From: CAZKTS01 sp964555735
Lineage (GTDB): Bacteria > Actinomycetota > Acidimicrobiia > IMCC26256 > PALSA-555
Reading direction: 5' to 3'
Length of the DNA stretch: 42,156 nucleotides
NCBI GenBank assembly: GCA_964555735.1
Contig: CAZKTS010000213.1
Location: forward strand, 1 to 42,156
Made by a program: the position numbers and the translations under genes. Position 1 is the stretch's first letter; every line of letters starts with the position of its first letter. Of the stretch, positions 31,589 to 40,614 are shown piece by piece. The notes under the pieces were generated by a model. The model had not been told where the DNA came from, did no database searches, and saw only the letters and a list, made by a program, of their open reading frames with translations.

Positions 31589-32671
31589 CTACTCCAGATC
31601 GACCTTGGAATGGTCACCGAGCATGAGGCGCAGGGACCGCGGCCGTTGGCCCGAGCGGGTCACCTCGACGTGGCGCCCGATCAGGGAGTCGGCGACGCCG
31701 TTGACGCCGATGATGCGGCTGCCCTCGAGCAGCACGGAGTGGTCGACCTCGGCGTCGGTGACCTCGCAGTCGGCCGCGATGGAGGTGAACGGGCCGATGA
31801 AGCTGTTCACGATGCGCGTCCGCTCGCCGATGATCGCCGGACCCCGCACCTTCGAGCCGACGATCTCCGCACCCGGCTCGATGACCACCCGGCCTTCGAG
31901 CGACGACTCGGCGTCGACCTTGCCGTGATTGGCCGGCTCCAGGAGCTCGAGGATGTAGCGATTGCTCTCGAGCAGCGGGTCCTTCTTGCCGGTGTCGATC
32001 CACCAGCCCACCAGCACGTCGTGCAGCACCCGGCGCCCGTGGTCGAGCAGCCACTGGATCGCGTCGGTGATCTCGAGCTCGCCCCGTGCCGAGGGCTTGA
32101 TCGCGGCGACGGCTTCGTGGATCGCCGGATCGAAGAGGTACACGCCGACGAGCGCGAGGTCCGACGGGGGGTCCTGCGGCTTCTCGACCAGCCGGACCAC
32201 CTCGCCGGCGCCGTTGACCTCGGCGACCCCGAACTGGCGGGGATCCTCGACGTGGGCGAGCAGGATCTGCGCCGACACCGACTCGGGGTCCTCGGCCCGG
32301 GCCGCCTCGAAGCGGCCGACGAACTCCTCGAGCCCCTGCTGGAGCATGTTGTCGCCGAGGTACATGACGAAGTCGTCGTCGCCGAGGAAGTCGCGGGCGA
32401 TCAGGACGCAGTGGGCGAGACCCAGCGGCTCGTCCTGGGGGATGTAGGTGATGTGCACGCCCCACCGTGAGCCATCGCCGGCGGCGGCGCGGATCTCGTC
32501 GCCCGTGTCACCGATGATGATGCCGATCTCGGTGATCCCGGCGGCCGCCATGTCCTCGATGCCGTAGAAGAGGATCGGCTTGTTGGCGACGGGGACGAGC
32601 TGCTTCGCGCTCGTGTGGGTGATCGGCCGCAGACGCGTGCCGGCGCCGCCGGAGAGGATCAGTCCCTTCAT
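31589..32671 (-). CDS. rmlA: Glucose-1-phosphate thymidylyltransferase, long form
   Basis: 360 residues. LILSGGAGTRLRPITHTSAK is the nucleotide-binding site, QLVPVANKPILFYGIED follows, FVMYLGDNMLQQG carries the metal aspartate and VLVGWWIDTGKKDPLLESN contacts the sugar. After ~residue 245 comes a left-handed beta-helix-like tail (VVIEPGAEIVGSKVRGPAII and similar hexapeptide turns), as in the ~355-residue actinobacterial and archaeal form, unlike the ~290-residue enterobacterial enzyme. It makes dTDP-glucose and is the first gene of the rmlA-C-B-D operon, with a leaderless-type promoter. Confidence 0.94.
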   Translation of the reverse strand: MKGLILSGGAGTRLRPITHTSAKQLVPVANKPILFYGIEDMAAAGITEIGIIIGDTGDEIRAAAGDGSRWGVHITYIPQDEPLGLAHCVLIARDFLGDDDFVMYLGDNMLQQGLEEFVGRFEAARAEDPESVSAQILLAHVEDPRQFGVAEVNGAGEVVRLVEKPQDPPSDLALVGVYLFDPAIHEAVAAIKPSARGELEITDAIQWLLDHGRRVLHDVLVGWWIDTGKKDPLLESNRYILELLEPANHGKVDAESSLEGRVVIEPGAEIVGSKVRGPAIIGERTRIVNSFIGPFTSIAADCEVTDAEVDHSVLLEGSRIIGVNGVADSLIGRHVEVTRSGQRPRSLRLMLGDHSKVDLE

Positions 32672-32680
32672 GCGGAGGGG

Positions 32681-32686
32681 ATGCTA
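32681..32686 (-). promoter_or_regulatory. -10 (TAGCAT) of the rml operon, leaderless
   Basis: TAGCAT on the minus strand ends nine bases before rmlA ATG 32671, and no Shine-Dalgarno is present in that space. This spacing places the transcription start at or next to the ATG. Confidence 0.55.
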
Positions 32687-32722
32687 CGGCATCGGGTTCG
32701 GCGGCCACCATGGGTCCGCGGG

Positions 32723-32728
32723 TACGCT
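32723..32728 (+). promoter_or_regulatory. -10 (TACGCT) of the GT2-methyltransferase gene
   Basis: TACGCT lies 36 bases before ATG 32765 in the divergent 93-base gap. The short leader includes AGAAGG three bases before the ATG. It does not overlap the opposing rml promoter. Confidence 0.45.
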
Positions 32729-32764
32729 CGACCGGTCCCGGCCCCTCGTGCGTGCAGAAGGCTC

Positions 32765-34222
32765 ATGGCTGACGACTCGGCGCTCCAGACCGCCCCGCCC
32801 CTCAAGATCGGCATCCTCGTCGTCGCGTACAACGCGGCGACCACGCTCGCGAGCGTCCTCGACCGCATCCCGGCCGACTTCCGCTCGCGGATCTCCGAGA
32901 TCTTCGTGAGTGACGACCACAGCCAGGACTCCACCTATCTCGTGGGTCTCGGGTACCAGCAGACCTCGGACCTGCCCATCACGATGGTGCGCCAGCCCCG
33001 CAACCTCGGCTACGGCGGCAACCAGAAGGCCGGCTACCAGTTCGCGATCGAGCGTGGTCTCGACATCGTCGTGCTGCTGCACGGCGACGGCCAGTACGCG
33101 CCGGAGTGCCTGCCCGAGATCGTGGCGCCGCTCGAGCGCGGGGACGCCGACGCGGTCTTCGGCTCCCGGATCATGATCAAGGGCGCGGCGCGCCGGGGCG
33201 GCATGCCGCTCTACAAGTTCGTCGGCAACCGGATCCTCTCGAAGCTCGAGAACACCGCACTCGGCACCGATCTCACCGAGTTCCACTCGGGCTACCGGGC
33301 CTACCGCGTCGACGCGTTGCGCGACCTGCCGTTCGAGAAGAACTCCGACGGCTTCAACTTCGACACCCAGATCATCATCCAGCTGCACGACGCCGGGAAG
33401 CGGATCGTCGAGGTGCCGATCCCCACCTACTACGGCGACGAGATCTGCTACGTGAACGGCCTGCAGTACGCATGGGACGTCACCAAGGACGTCGGCGCGT
33501 ACCGCCTCCAGAAGGCCGGCTTCGGCTCCGGCGACCGCGTCGCGCTCGGCGAGGAGTATCAGCTCAAGGAGAGCGACGACAGCTCCCACGGGCGGATCTT
33601 CGCGTTGCTCGGCTCGCGACCGCCGAGCAAGATCCTCGACCTCGGGTGCTCGGCCGGCCACCTCGCCGAGCGGCTCCAGTCGCTGGGGCACCACGTCACC
33701 GGCGTCGACCTGCACGAGTCGCCCGAGGTGCACGGTCGGCTCGGCGCGTTCTTCCAGGCCAACCTCGACGAGGGCATCCCCGACGAGGTCGGCAGCGGGT
33801 TCGACCTGGTCCTCGCGGCCGATGTGATCGAGCATCTCCGCGAGCCCGAGCGGCTGCTGCGCGACGCGAAGCGCGTCCTGCGTCCAGGCGGATCCCTCGT
33901 GGTGTGCGTCCCGAACATCGCGCACTGGTACCCGCGCACGCGCTCCCTGCTCGGCCGGTTCGACTACGACCAGCGGGGCATCCTCGACAAGACGCATCTC
34001 CGCTTCTTCACCCGCCGCAGCATCAAGCGCACGCTCGAGCGTGAGGGCTTCGTGGTCCGACGGATCGAGCCGGTCGGGCTCCCGCTGGACGCGCTGGGGA
34101 TGGAGTCGGGTGCGGGCCGCTGGGTGCGACTCCTGGACTCGATCTCGTTGAGCCTGTGGCCCACGATGTTCGGCTACCAGTTCATCCTCGAGGCCGAGCC
34201 CGACCGCTCCGACGAGCGCTGA
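32765..34222 (+). CDS. GT2 glycosyltransferase fused to SAM-dependent methyltransferase
   Basis: 485 residues in two parts. Residues 1-~250 are a DPM-type GT2: LKIGILVVAYNAATTLASVL, RNLGYGGNQKAGYQFAI, VVLLHGDGQY with the metal aspartate D108, GSRIMIKGAARRGGMPLYK and EFHSGYRAYRVDAL. Residues ~285-480 are a class I methyltransferase: KILDLGCSAGHLAERLQSLG (motif I), FDLVLAADVIEHLREPERLL and KRVLRPGGSLVVCVPNIAHW, then the DKTHLRFFTRRSIKRTLEREG element found in glycan methyltransferases. No transmembrane helix is seen. One polypeptide may therefore add a sugar and methylate the same acceptor or carrier. AGAAGG precedes ATG 32765. Confidence 0.92.
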   Translation: MADDSALQTAPPLKIGILVVAYNAATTLASVLDRIPADFRSRISEIFVSDDHSQDSTYLVGLGYQQTSDLPITMVRQPRNLGYGGNQKAGYQFAIERGLDIVVLLHGDGQYAPECLPEIVAPLERGDADAVFGSRIMIKGAARRGGMPLYKFVGNRILSKLENTALGTDLTEFHSGYRAYRVDALRDLPFEKNSDGFNFDTQIIIQLHDAGKRIVEVPIPTYYGDEICYVNGLQYAWDVTKDVGAYRLQKAGFGSGDRVALGEEYQLKESDDSSHGRIFALLGSRPPSKILDLGCSAGHLAERLQSLGHHVTGVDLHESPEVHGRLGAFFQANLDEGIPDEVGSGFDLVLAADVIEHLREPERLLRDAKRVLRPGGSLVVCVPNIAHWYPRTRSLLGRFDYDQRGILDKTHLRFFTRRSIKRTLEREGFVVRRIEPVGLPLDALGMESGAGRWVRLLDSISLSLWPTMFGYQFILEAEPDRSDER

Positions 34223-34225
34223 GCG

Positions 34226-35593
34226 TCAGGTCACCATCACCGCGAACGTCGTGAGCGCCATCGCGACCGCGAACGCGCCGATCGCCCGCACCGACCACTT
34301 CCCGACGAGCGACGCCGCGAGCACGAGGATCAGCAGCGGCGCGGCCGAGAGCGCGTACCGGCCCGACAGGCCCGGGTCCGACTCGTAGCTCAAGAGGATG
34401 CTGAGCCCAAAGATCGCGCCGACGACGTAGACGATCGGGACCCAGAGCAGCCCGAGCCAGTGGTTCCATCGCCGCGGGCTGGTGAACAGCCCGCCGAGCG
34501 CGGCCGCGATGATCAGGAAGCCGAGGACCTCGGCGAACGGGAGCTGGACGTTCTGCCGGAGCGTCTCGCCCGTCGTGTACGCGCCGGTCAGCGGGCGGAA
34601 CAGCTCGGCCGCCTGCTCGAGCACCGTCGACTTGTGCAGGAAGTCCTGGCGGAGGATGCCGAACGCCGGCTCCTTGGAGAGCGGGATGAGCGCGAGGGCT
34701 CGGTGCGTGAGCACCCACGCGACGCCGGCGACGCCGCCTCCCAGGAGCAGCCACCCGCCCGACGGCCACCAGCGCTTGACGGTGGTCCAGATCGACTCGC
34801 CGTCGGCCCGGTCCGCGATCGCCTTGACCCCGAAGAGCGCGGCCACGATCAGCACCGGCAGCATGTTCGTGGTCTTGAACGAGACGGCGAGCGCGCCGGT
34901 CAGGACCAGCAGGACCGACCACCATCGGCCGCCGCCGCCTCGTCGGTAGGTGAGCGCACCCACCAGCGCGACCAGCCCGCCCGCGAAGATCGCGGTGGCA
35001 TCGTTGGAGACGGTCGACGACTGATAGATGCCGAGGGGTGACACCGCGAGCAGCAGCAGCGCGCCTCCCAGCGCGTACACGCCGATGTCCATGAGTCGAC
35101 CGGCGACCCAGAGCATCAGCAGTGCGGCGACCAGCCAGAAGATCCCGGTGGCGCGCGTCGCGTCCAGCTCGTTGTCGACCTGGAAGACGTTCTGGAGCAC
35201 CCAGCGCCCCGGCACGGTGACCATGTAGTAGGTGGGCGGCTGCTGGGCCTCGTACTGGCTCCCGCCGCCGGGGTAGAGCCCCGCGCCCTTGTTCTTGGCC
35301 TCGCAGCGCGGGACCACGATCCCCGGCAGGTCGGTGCCCCGGCACGAGATGAGCTCGCGCGTGCTCTCGAGCAGGAACTCACCCTGGCGGGGGATCGTGC
35401 CCTCCTCGATGCGCTGCACGTAGTCCATGTGCGCGGCTTCGTCGATGGGCGAGAGCTTCGGGTTCTGGTTGATCTGGAGCGACACCAGCGTGGCGGGCAC
35501 GACGACGCAGACGAGGGCGACGATCGCGACCGCGACGCGCGACGGGAACAGTCGTGTGCGCAGTGACGGTTCGGACGTTGTGTCGTCGGGCAC
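34226..35593 (-). CDS. Multi-pass membrane protein, DUF2142-like (probable GT-C), copy A
   Basis: 455 residues with about ten transmembrane segments. The first periplasmic loop starts with KLSPIDEAAHMDYVQRIEEG and holds an acidic DE...H motif; later loops have YEAQQPPTYYMVTVPG, DNELDATRATGIFWLVA and SSTVSNDATAIFAGGL. The same motifs recur in the protein at 39229-40614, so the two are paralogs. GT-C transferases use such an Asp/Glu in loop 1 to activate acceptors with polyprenyl-phosphate sugars as donors; the DUF2142 label is from memory of the motif. Start GTG 35593 has GGGAGGAG about ten bases upstream. It converges on the GT2-methyltransferase with three bases between stops. Confidence 0.75.
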   Translation of the reverse strand: MPDDTTSEPSLRTRLFPSRVAVAIVALVCVVVPATLVSLQINQNPKLSPIDEAAHMDYVQRIEEGTIPRQGEFLLESTRELISCRGTDLPGIVVPRCEAKNKGAGLYPGGGSQYEAQQPPTYYMVTVPGRWVLQNVFQVDNELDATRATGIFWLVAALLMLWVAGRLMDIGVYALGGALLLLAVSPLGIYQSSTVSNDATAIFAGGLVALVGALTYRRGGGGRWWSVLLVLTGALAVSFKTTNMLPVLIVAALFGVKAIADRADGESIWTTVKRWWPSGGWLLLGGGVAGVAWVLTHRALALIPLSKEPAFGILRQDFLHKSTVLEQAAELFRPLTGAYTTGETLRQNVQLPFAEVLGFLIIAAALGGLFTSPRRWNHWLGLLWVPIVYVVGAIFGLSILLSYESDPGLSGRYALSAAPLLILVLAASLVGKWSVRAIGAFAVAMALTTFAVMVT

Positions 35594-35637
35594 GGCCCCC
35601 GCTCCTCCCGCTGCTCCGCCCGGTTGGCGAAGCCCGG

Positions 35638-35643
35638 AGGCTA
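35638..35643 (-). promoter_or_regulatory. Candidate -10 (TAGCCT) for membrane protein copy A
   Basis: TAGCCT on the minus strand lies in the 76-base gap after metH, about 45 bases before GTG 35593. It would let copy A be transcribed independently of metH. Confidence 0.3.
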
Positions 35644-35669
35644 GCGGCCGTCGCCTCGCGCGAGCCGGG

Positions 35670-38600
35670 TCAGGCGATGAAGTACTTCGCCTCGGGGTGC
35701 GGGACGATGATCGCCGAGGTGCTCTGCTCGGGCTCGAGCTGGAACTCCTCGGTGAGGTGCACACCGATGCTCGAGAGGTCGAGCAGGTCGTCGAGCTTCG
35801 CCTGGTCCTCGAGGTCCGGGCAGGCCGGGTAGCCCCACGAGTAGCGCGAGCCGCGGTACTGCTGACGGAACAGGCCGGCCAGGCTCGGGCCGTCCTCGTC
35901 GGCGAAGCCCCACTCCTCGCGGATGCGGCGGTGCCAGAGCTCGGCGAGCGCCTCGGTCATCTCCACCGAGAGGCCGTGGCAAAGCAGGTACTCGGTGTAC
36001 CGGTCGGCGGCGAACAGCTCGCGCTCCCGGACGGTGGCCTCGGACCCCATGGTCGCGACGTGGAACGCGGCGTAGTCCGCGTCACCGGACTCGACCGGAC
36101 GGAAGAAGTCGCTGATGCAGAGGAAGCGGTCCTTGCGCTGCCGCGGGAACGTGAAACGCAGGCGTTCGGTCCGGCGATCGTCGTCGGTCCACACGACGAG
36201 GTCGTTGCCCTCGCTGTTGACCGGGAAGTACCCCCACGCCACCGCGGGCACGAGCGAGCCGGTGGCCTGAGCGGTCGCGAGCTCCTCGCGCAGCGTCGGG
36301 CGGATGCGCGCCTTGAACTCCTCGTCCGTCTCGTTCGTGGTCTTGTCGGGACGGAACTGCCACTGGTTGCGGAAGAGCGCCGTCTCGTTGATGTAGCCGG
36401 CGATCTCGTCGAGCCCGATGCCCTTGGCCACCCGTGCACCGAGGAACGGGGGCGTGAAGATCGGGACGTCGGTCGCGACGTCGGAGCGTGCCGGGATGTC
36501 GTCGTCGCTCTCGGCGTCGCCGCCGCGCTCGCTGCGCCGAGGTGGGAGGTCGCGTCCGCCGAGTGCCCGACCGAAGTCGGGGTCCAGCGCGCCGGTGCGC
36601 TTGCCCTCCATGAGCTCGTCCATCGTGCGCAGGCCCTCGAACGCGTCCTTGCCGTAGAAGAGCCGCCCCTCGTAGACGCCGCGCAGGTCGCGCTCGACGT
36701 AGGTGCGCGTGAGCGCGGCACCACCCAGCAGCACCGGCGTCTCGGCGAGACCGAGCGTGTTCAGCTCCTCGAGGTTCTCGCGCATGATGAGCGTGCTCTT
36801 CACCAAGAGGCCGCTCATGCCGATCGCGTCGGCCTCCACCTCCTTCGCCTTGTCGACGAAGGCCTGCAGTGGCGCCTTGATGCCGATGTTGTGGACCAGA
36901 TAGCCGTTGTTGGTGAGGATGATGTCGACGAGGTTCTTGCCGATGTCGTGCACGTCGCCCTTCACGGTGCCGAGCACGACCGTGCCCTTGCCGCCGCTGT
37001 CGGACTTCTCCATGTGCGGCTCGAGGTGCGCGACCGCGGCCTTCATGGTCTCGGCGCTCTGGAGCACGAACGGAAGCTGCATCTCACCGGTCGCGAAGAG
37101 CTCCCCGACGACCTTCATGCCGTCGAGCAGGACGTCGTTGACGATGGCCAGGGCCGGCAGCTCCGTGAGCTGCGCGTCGAGGTCGGCCTCCAGGCCGTCG
37201 CGGTCGCCGTCGATGATGCGGTGCTTGAGCCGTTCGCTCACGGGCCAGTCGGAACGGTCCTCCTGCTCGACCGCCGCGGCATCCACGTCCTCGAACGCGG
37301 CCATCAGCTCCACCAGCGGGTCGTAGTCCGGCTCCCCGCTGCCGCTCGGGGCGGGCCTCCGGCGGTCGTAGACGAGGTCGAGTGCGAGCTCGCGGACGTG
37401 CTCGTCGATCTTGTGCATCGGCATGATGCGCGCCGCGTGCACGATGGCGGAGTCGAGGCCGGCCTCGACGCACTCGTGGAGGAACACGCTGTTGATCACG
37501 TGGCGGAGCGCGGGCTTGAGCCCGAAGCTGACGTTGGAGACACCGAGCGTCGTCGAGACGCCCGGGAGCTCGGTCTTCACGCGCCGGATGGCCTCGATCG
37601 TCTCGATGCCGTCGCGGCGCAGCTCCTCCTGCCCGGAGCCCAGGGGGAAGGTGAGCATGTCGAAGATCAGATCGGTGGGCTCGAGGCCGTACTCGTCGAC
37701 CGCGAGATCGTGGATGCGCTTGCAGATCCGCAACTTCCAGTCGGCCGTGCGGGCCTGGCCCTCCTCGTCGATCGCGAGGCAGATGACTGCGGCGCCGTAC
37801 TCGCGCGCGAGCGTGAACACGCGGTCGATGCGCGAGCCCGGGCCCTCGCCGTCCTCGAGGTTGGCAGAGTTGAGGATCGCCTTGCCGCCGGAGTGCTGGA
37901 GCCCGGCCTCCATCACCTGGTGCTCGGTCGAGTCGAGCACGAGCGGGAGCGGGGCCTGCGTGGCCAGGCGCGAGGCCACCTCGTGCATGTCGGCGACGCC
38001 GTCGCGGCCCACGTAGTCGACGCACACGTCGAGGACGTGCGCGCCTTCCTTCACCTGCTCGCGGCCCATCTGCACGCAGGTGTCCCAGTCGGCGTCGAGC
38101 ATCGCCTCGCGGAACTTCTTGGAGCCGTTGGCGTTGGTGCGCTCGCCGATGATGAGAATCGACGTGTCCTGGTGGAACGGCACGTGCGTGTACGCCGACG
38201 ACGCGCCCGGCTCGTGCGCCGGTGCGCGCGGCGTGGCGACGGGGTGCCGGCCGAGGCGCTCGACCACCGCGCGCAGGTGCGCCGGCGTGGTGCCACAGCA
38301 CCCGCCCACGATGTTGATGCCGAACTCAGAGACGAACCGCTCGTGCGCGTCGGCGAGCTGTTCGGGCGTGAGGTCGTAGTGGGTGTGGCCGTCGACCACC
38401 GACGGCAGCCCGGCGTTCGGCAGGCACGAGAGGTACATGCGGGCGTGCTGGGAGAGGTAGCGAAGGTGCTCGGTCATCTCCGCCGGGCCCGTGGCGCAGT
38501 TGAGCCCGACGACGTCGGGCTTGAGCGCGTCCAGCGCCGTGAGCGCGGCGCCGATCTCGGAGCCGATGAGGAGGCGCCCGGTGGTCTCGACGGTGACCTG

Positions 38601-39167
38601 CACCATGAGCGGCACCTCGACGCCGGTCGTGGCCATCGCCCGCCGGGCCGCGATCAGCGCGGCCTTGCCCTGGAGGAGGTCCTGGACCGTCTCGATGAGG
38701 ATGGCGTCGACGCCGCCTTCGAGCAGCGCCTCCATCTGGGGCAGGTACGAGTCGCGCAGGTCGGCGAAGGCGACGTGCCCGAGCGAGGGGAGCTTGGTGC
38801 CGGGACCCACCGAGCCGATGACCCAACGCGGGCGATCGGGGGTGGAGTGCTCCTCGGCGGCTTCGCGCGCGATGCGGGCCGCGGCGAGGTTGATGTCGCG
38901 CGTCTCCTCGGGGATGTCGTACTCGGCGAGCACCGTGGGGAACGCGCCGAAGGTGGCGGTCTCGACCGCGTCGACGCCGGCCTCGAAGAACGCGAGGTGG
39001 AGCTCCTTGATGACGTCGGGCCGGGTGAGCACGAGGCGCTCGTTGCAGCCCTCGAGCTCGGGGCCGCCGAAGTCGTCGGCGGTCAGGTCGTAGCCCTGGA
39101 CGCCGGTTCCGAAGGCGCCGTCGAACACGAGGACACGATCGGCGAGCGCTTCGAGGAACGAGGACAT
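35670..39167 (-). CDS. metH: Cobalamin-dependent methionine synthase
   Basis: 1165 residues, close to the usual MetH size. Residues 1-~310 are the homocysteine domain with zinc ligands C224 (GLNCATGP) and C290/C291 (VGGCCGTTP). About 330-620 is the pterin-binding barrel (ILIIGERTNANGSKKFREAM, TTLGVSNVSFGLKP). The cap and B12 domains follow, with H740 in KGDVHDIGKNL as the cobalt ligand. The reactivation domain, with SRYSWGYPACPDL, is at the C-terminus. An acidic stretch (ESDDDIPARSDVATD) sits before it. It makes methionine from homocysteine and methyl-tetrahydrofolate. No B12 riboswitch fits: only 61 bases precede it. It is transcribed alone, apparently leaderless. Confidence 0.97.
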   Translation of the reverse strand: MSSFLEALADRVLVFDGAFGTGVQGYDLTADDFGGPELEGCNERLVLTRPDVIKELHLAFFEAGVDAVETATFGAFPTVLAEYDIPEETRDINLAAARIAREAAEEHSTPDRPRWVIGSVGPGTKLPSLGHVAFADLRDSYLPQMEALLEGGVDAILIETVQDLLQGKAALIAARRAMATTGVEVPLMVQVTVETTGRLLIGSEIGAALTALDALKPDVVGLNCATGPAEMTEHLRYLSQHARMYLSCLPNAGLPSVVDGHTHYDLTPEQLADAHERFVSEFGINIVGGCCGTTPAHLRAVVERLGRHPVATPRAPAHEPGASSAYTHVPFHQDTSILIIGERTNANGSKKFREAMLDADWDTCVQMGREQVKEGAHVLDVCVDYVGRDGVADMHEVASRLATQAPLPLVLDSTEHQVMEAGLQHSGGKAILNSANLEDGEGPGSRIDRVFTLAREYGAAVICLAIDEEGQARTADWKLRICKRIHDLAVDEYGLEPTDLIFDMLTFPLGSGQEELRRDGIETIEAIRRVKTELPGVSTTLGVSNVSFGLKPALRHVINSVFLHECVEAGLDSAIVHAARIMPMHKIDEHVRELALDLVYDRRRPAPSGSGEPDYDPLVELMAAFEDVDAAAVEQEDRSDWPVSERLKHRIIDGDRDGLEADLDAQLTELPALAIVNDVLLDGMKVVGELFATGEMQLPFVLQSAETMKAAVAHLEPHMEKSDSGGKGTVVLGTVKGDVHDIGKNLVDIILTNNGYLVHNIGIKAPLQAFVDKAKEVEADAIGMSGLLVKSTLIMRENLEELNTLGLAETPVLLGGAALTRTYVERDLRGVYEGRLFYGKDAFEGLRTMDELMEGKRTGALDPDFGRALGGRDLPPRRSERGGDAESDDDIPARSDVATDVPIFTPPFLGARVAKGIGLDEIAGYINETALFRNQWQFRPDKTTNETDEEFKARIRPTLREELATAQATGSLVPAVAWGYFPVNSEGNDLVVWTDDDRRTERLRFTFPRQRKDRFLCISDFFRPVESGDADYAAFHVATMGSEATVRERELFAADRYTEYLLCHGLSVEMTEALAELWHRRIREEWGFADEDGPSLAGLFRQQYRGSRYSWGYPACPDLEDQAKLDDLLDLSSIGVHLTEEFQLEPEQSTSAIIVPHPEAKYFIA

Positions 39168-39174
39168 CCGAGCA

Positions 39175-39180
39175 ATGGTA
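39175..39180 (-). promoter_or_regulatory. -10 (TACCAT) of metH, leaderless
   Basis: TACCAT on the minus strand ends seven bases before metH ATG 39167, and there is no ribosome site. This is the tightest spacing in the window and fits a transcript beginning at the A of the ATG. Confidence 0.55.
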
Positions 39181-39228
39181 CCGGAGGGGTGGCCCCGGAC
39201 CTCCGGTCGTTGTTCGGTCGCCGCGGCG

Positions 39229-40614
39229 TCAGAGGAGTGCCGCGGTCTCGATCGCGAAGTACGAACCGGCGACGGCCCACAGCGCGACCGCCGGCGCCTT
39301 CCCTCGCGCCGCGCCGGCGAGCGCCAGCACGAACACCGGCGCGGCTGAGAGCACGTAGCGCCCGGAGAGCGCGGGGTCGGCGCGGTACGAGATGAAGAAG
39401 GCGATGCCGAGCGCGAACGACACCACCAGCATCGAGACCAGCGCCGCGGCACCGAGGATGTGGGGCCACTCGCGCGGCCGGACGAAGACCCACGCGATCG
39501 CCGCCGCGAGCATCAACCCCTTCACCAGGTGCAGGTAGAGCTGCTGCCCCTCCTGCCAGAGGAACGGCGGGGTCGTGCTGTCGGAGAGCGGCCCGAGGAT
39601 GAGCCCGAGGTCCTCCCACAGCTTCCCGAGCGGCAGCCCGTCCACGTGCAGCACCGACGCGTAGATCGGGATGTCGTACGGGTTGGTCGTCGCGAGGGAT
39701 CGCACGACGATCGCCCACACGACGACCGCGACCGCGCCGCCCAGGAGCAGCGCACCGCCGGTGCGCCACCACGGTCGCAGCGTCGTACGGAGGTCGGCGG
39801 GCTCGGGGCGGTCACGCCACGCCTCCCAGAGCAGCAGCAGTGCGACCGCGACGAGCGCGATGACGTTGGTCGACTTCAGCAGGGCGATGAGCGCGCCGCC
39901 GCCGAGCAGCAGCCAGGGCACCCATCGCGCGCCGGGGCGGCGACGCGCGACGCCGGCGAGGCAGAGCGCGAGCGCGCCGGCGAGGATCGACGCGGCGTCG
40001 TTGGTGACCGTGCTCGAGAGGAAGGCGGGCAGCGGCGAGAGCGCCACGATGAGCAGGAGCGCCGCCATCGTCCAGGGTTCGACCCGGAACAGCCGCCCGG
40101 CGACCCAGAGCACCAGCAGTCCCGCCGCGAGCCACGCGATGCCGGTGAGTCGGGTCGCGTCGAGCTCATCGTCGATCCCGAGCACCCGGCTCGTGACGAA
40201 GCGGAGGCCGGTGGTGACCGCGTAGTACGCGGGCGGCTGGTGGGCTTCGTACTGGTAGCCGCCGGCGGTGAAGTCGTCGGGGTCGAAGCGGCGGTCGTCG
40301 CAGCGCGGCGGCGGCTTCCGGTCGATGTTCACCCGGGCGCAGGCCTGGAGGCGCAGCTGGCGCTGGGTGAGCCGGTCCCCGAGGCGCGGCAGCTCGCCGC
40401 GCGAGAGGCGGGTCGTGTAGTCGAGGTGCTGGACCTCGTCGTACGGCGACGGCGGCGGGTAGAGCGCGACGGTGCGGGTGACGACGAGCACGGGCGTGCC
40501 GACGCACACCAGCAGCACGACGACCAGCAGCGCGCGCGAGCCGAACCACCGCCGGATCCAGCCGTCGAGCCCCCGGTCGGACGCCACGGCGGGCGCGGTG
40601 TCGACGCCGCTCAC
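39229..40614 (-). CDS. Multi-pass membrane protein, DUF2142-like (probable GT-C), copy B
   Basis: 461 residues with about ten transmembrane segments. Loop 1 has PPSPYDEVQHLDYTTRLSRG, then YQYEAHQPPAYYAVTTGLRF, DDELDATRLTGIAWLAAGLL and SSTVTNDAASILAGALALCL. Each of these aligns with the protein at 34226-35593, as does the terminal SYRADPALSGRYVLSAAP (SYESDPGLSGRYALSAAP in copy A). GTG 40614 overlaps the HAD stop by four bases and the gene belongs to the dprE1-dprE2-HAD operon. That context suggests it could use decaprenyl-phospho-arabinose as donor, which is inference. Confidence 0.78.
   Translation of the reverse strand: MSGVDTAPAVASDRGLDGWIRRWFGSRALLVVVLLVCVGTPVLVVTRTVALYPPPSPYDEVQHLDYTTRLSRGELPRLGDRLTQRQLRLQACARVNIDRKPPPRCDDRRFDPDDFTAGGYQYEAHQPPAYYAVTTGLRFVTSRVLGIDDELDATRLTGIAWLAAGLLVLWVAGRLFRVEPWTMAALLLIVALSPLPAFLSSTVTNDAASILAGALALCLAGVARRRPGARWVPWLLLGGGALIALLKSTNVIALVAVALLLLWEAWRDRPEPADLRTTLRPWWRTGGALLLGGAVAVVVWAIVVRSLATTNPYDIPIYASVLHVDGLPLGKLWEDLGLILGPLSDSTTPPFLWQEGQQLYLHLVKGLMLAAAIAWVFVRPREWPHILGAAALVSMLVVSFALGIAFFISYRADPALSGRYVLSAAPVFVLALAGAARGKAPAVALWAVAGSYFAIETAALL

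Noticed and set aside
39168..39228. Cobalamin riboswitch upstream of metH
   Set aside because: Only 61 bases separate the neighbouring stop from the metH start, far too short for a B12 riboswitch, and the -10 lies seven bases from the ATG.
35427..39395. About 1322-codon open frame on the plus strand opposite metH
   Set aside because: It mirrors metH codon by codon, while metH has all cofactor and metal ligands. The antisense product has no recognisable fold.
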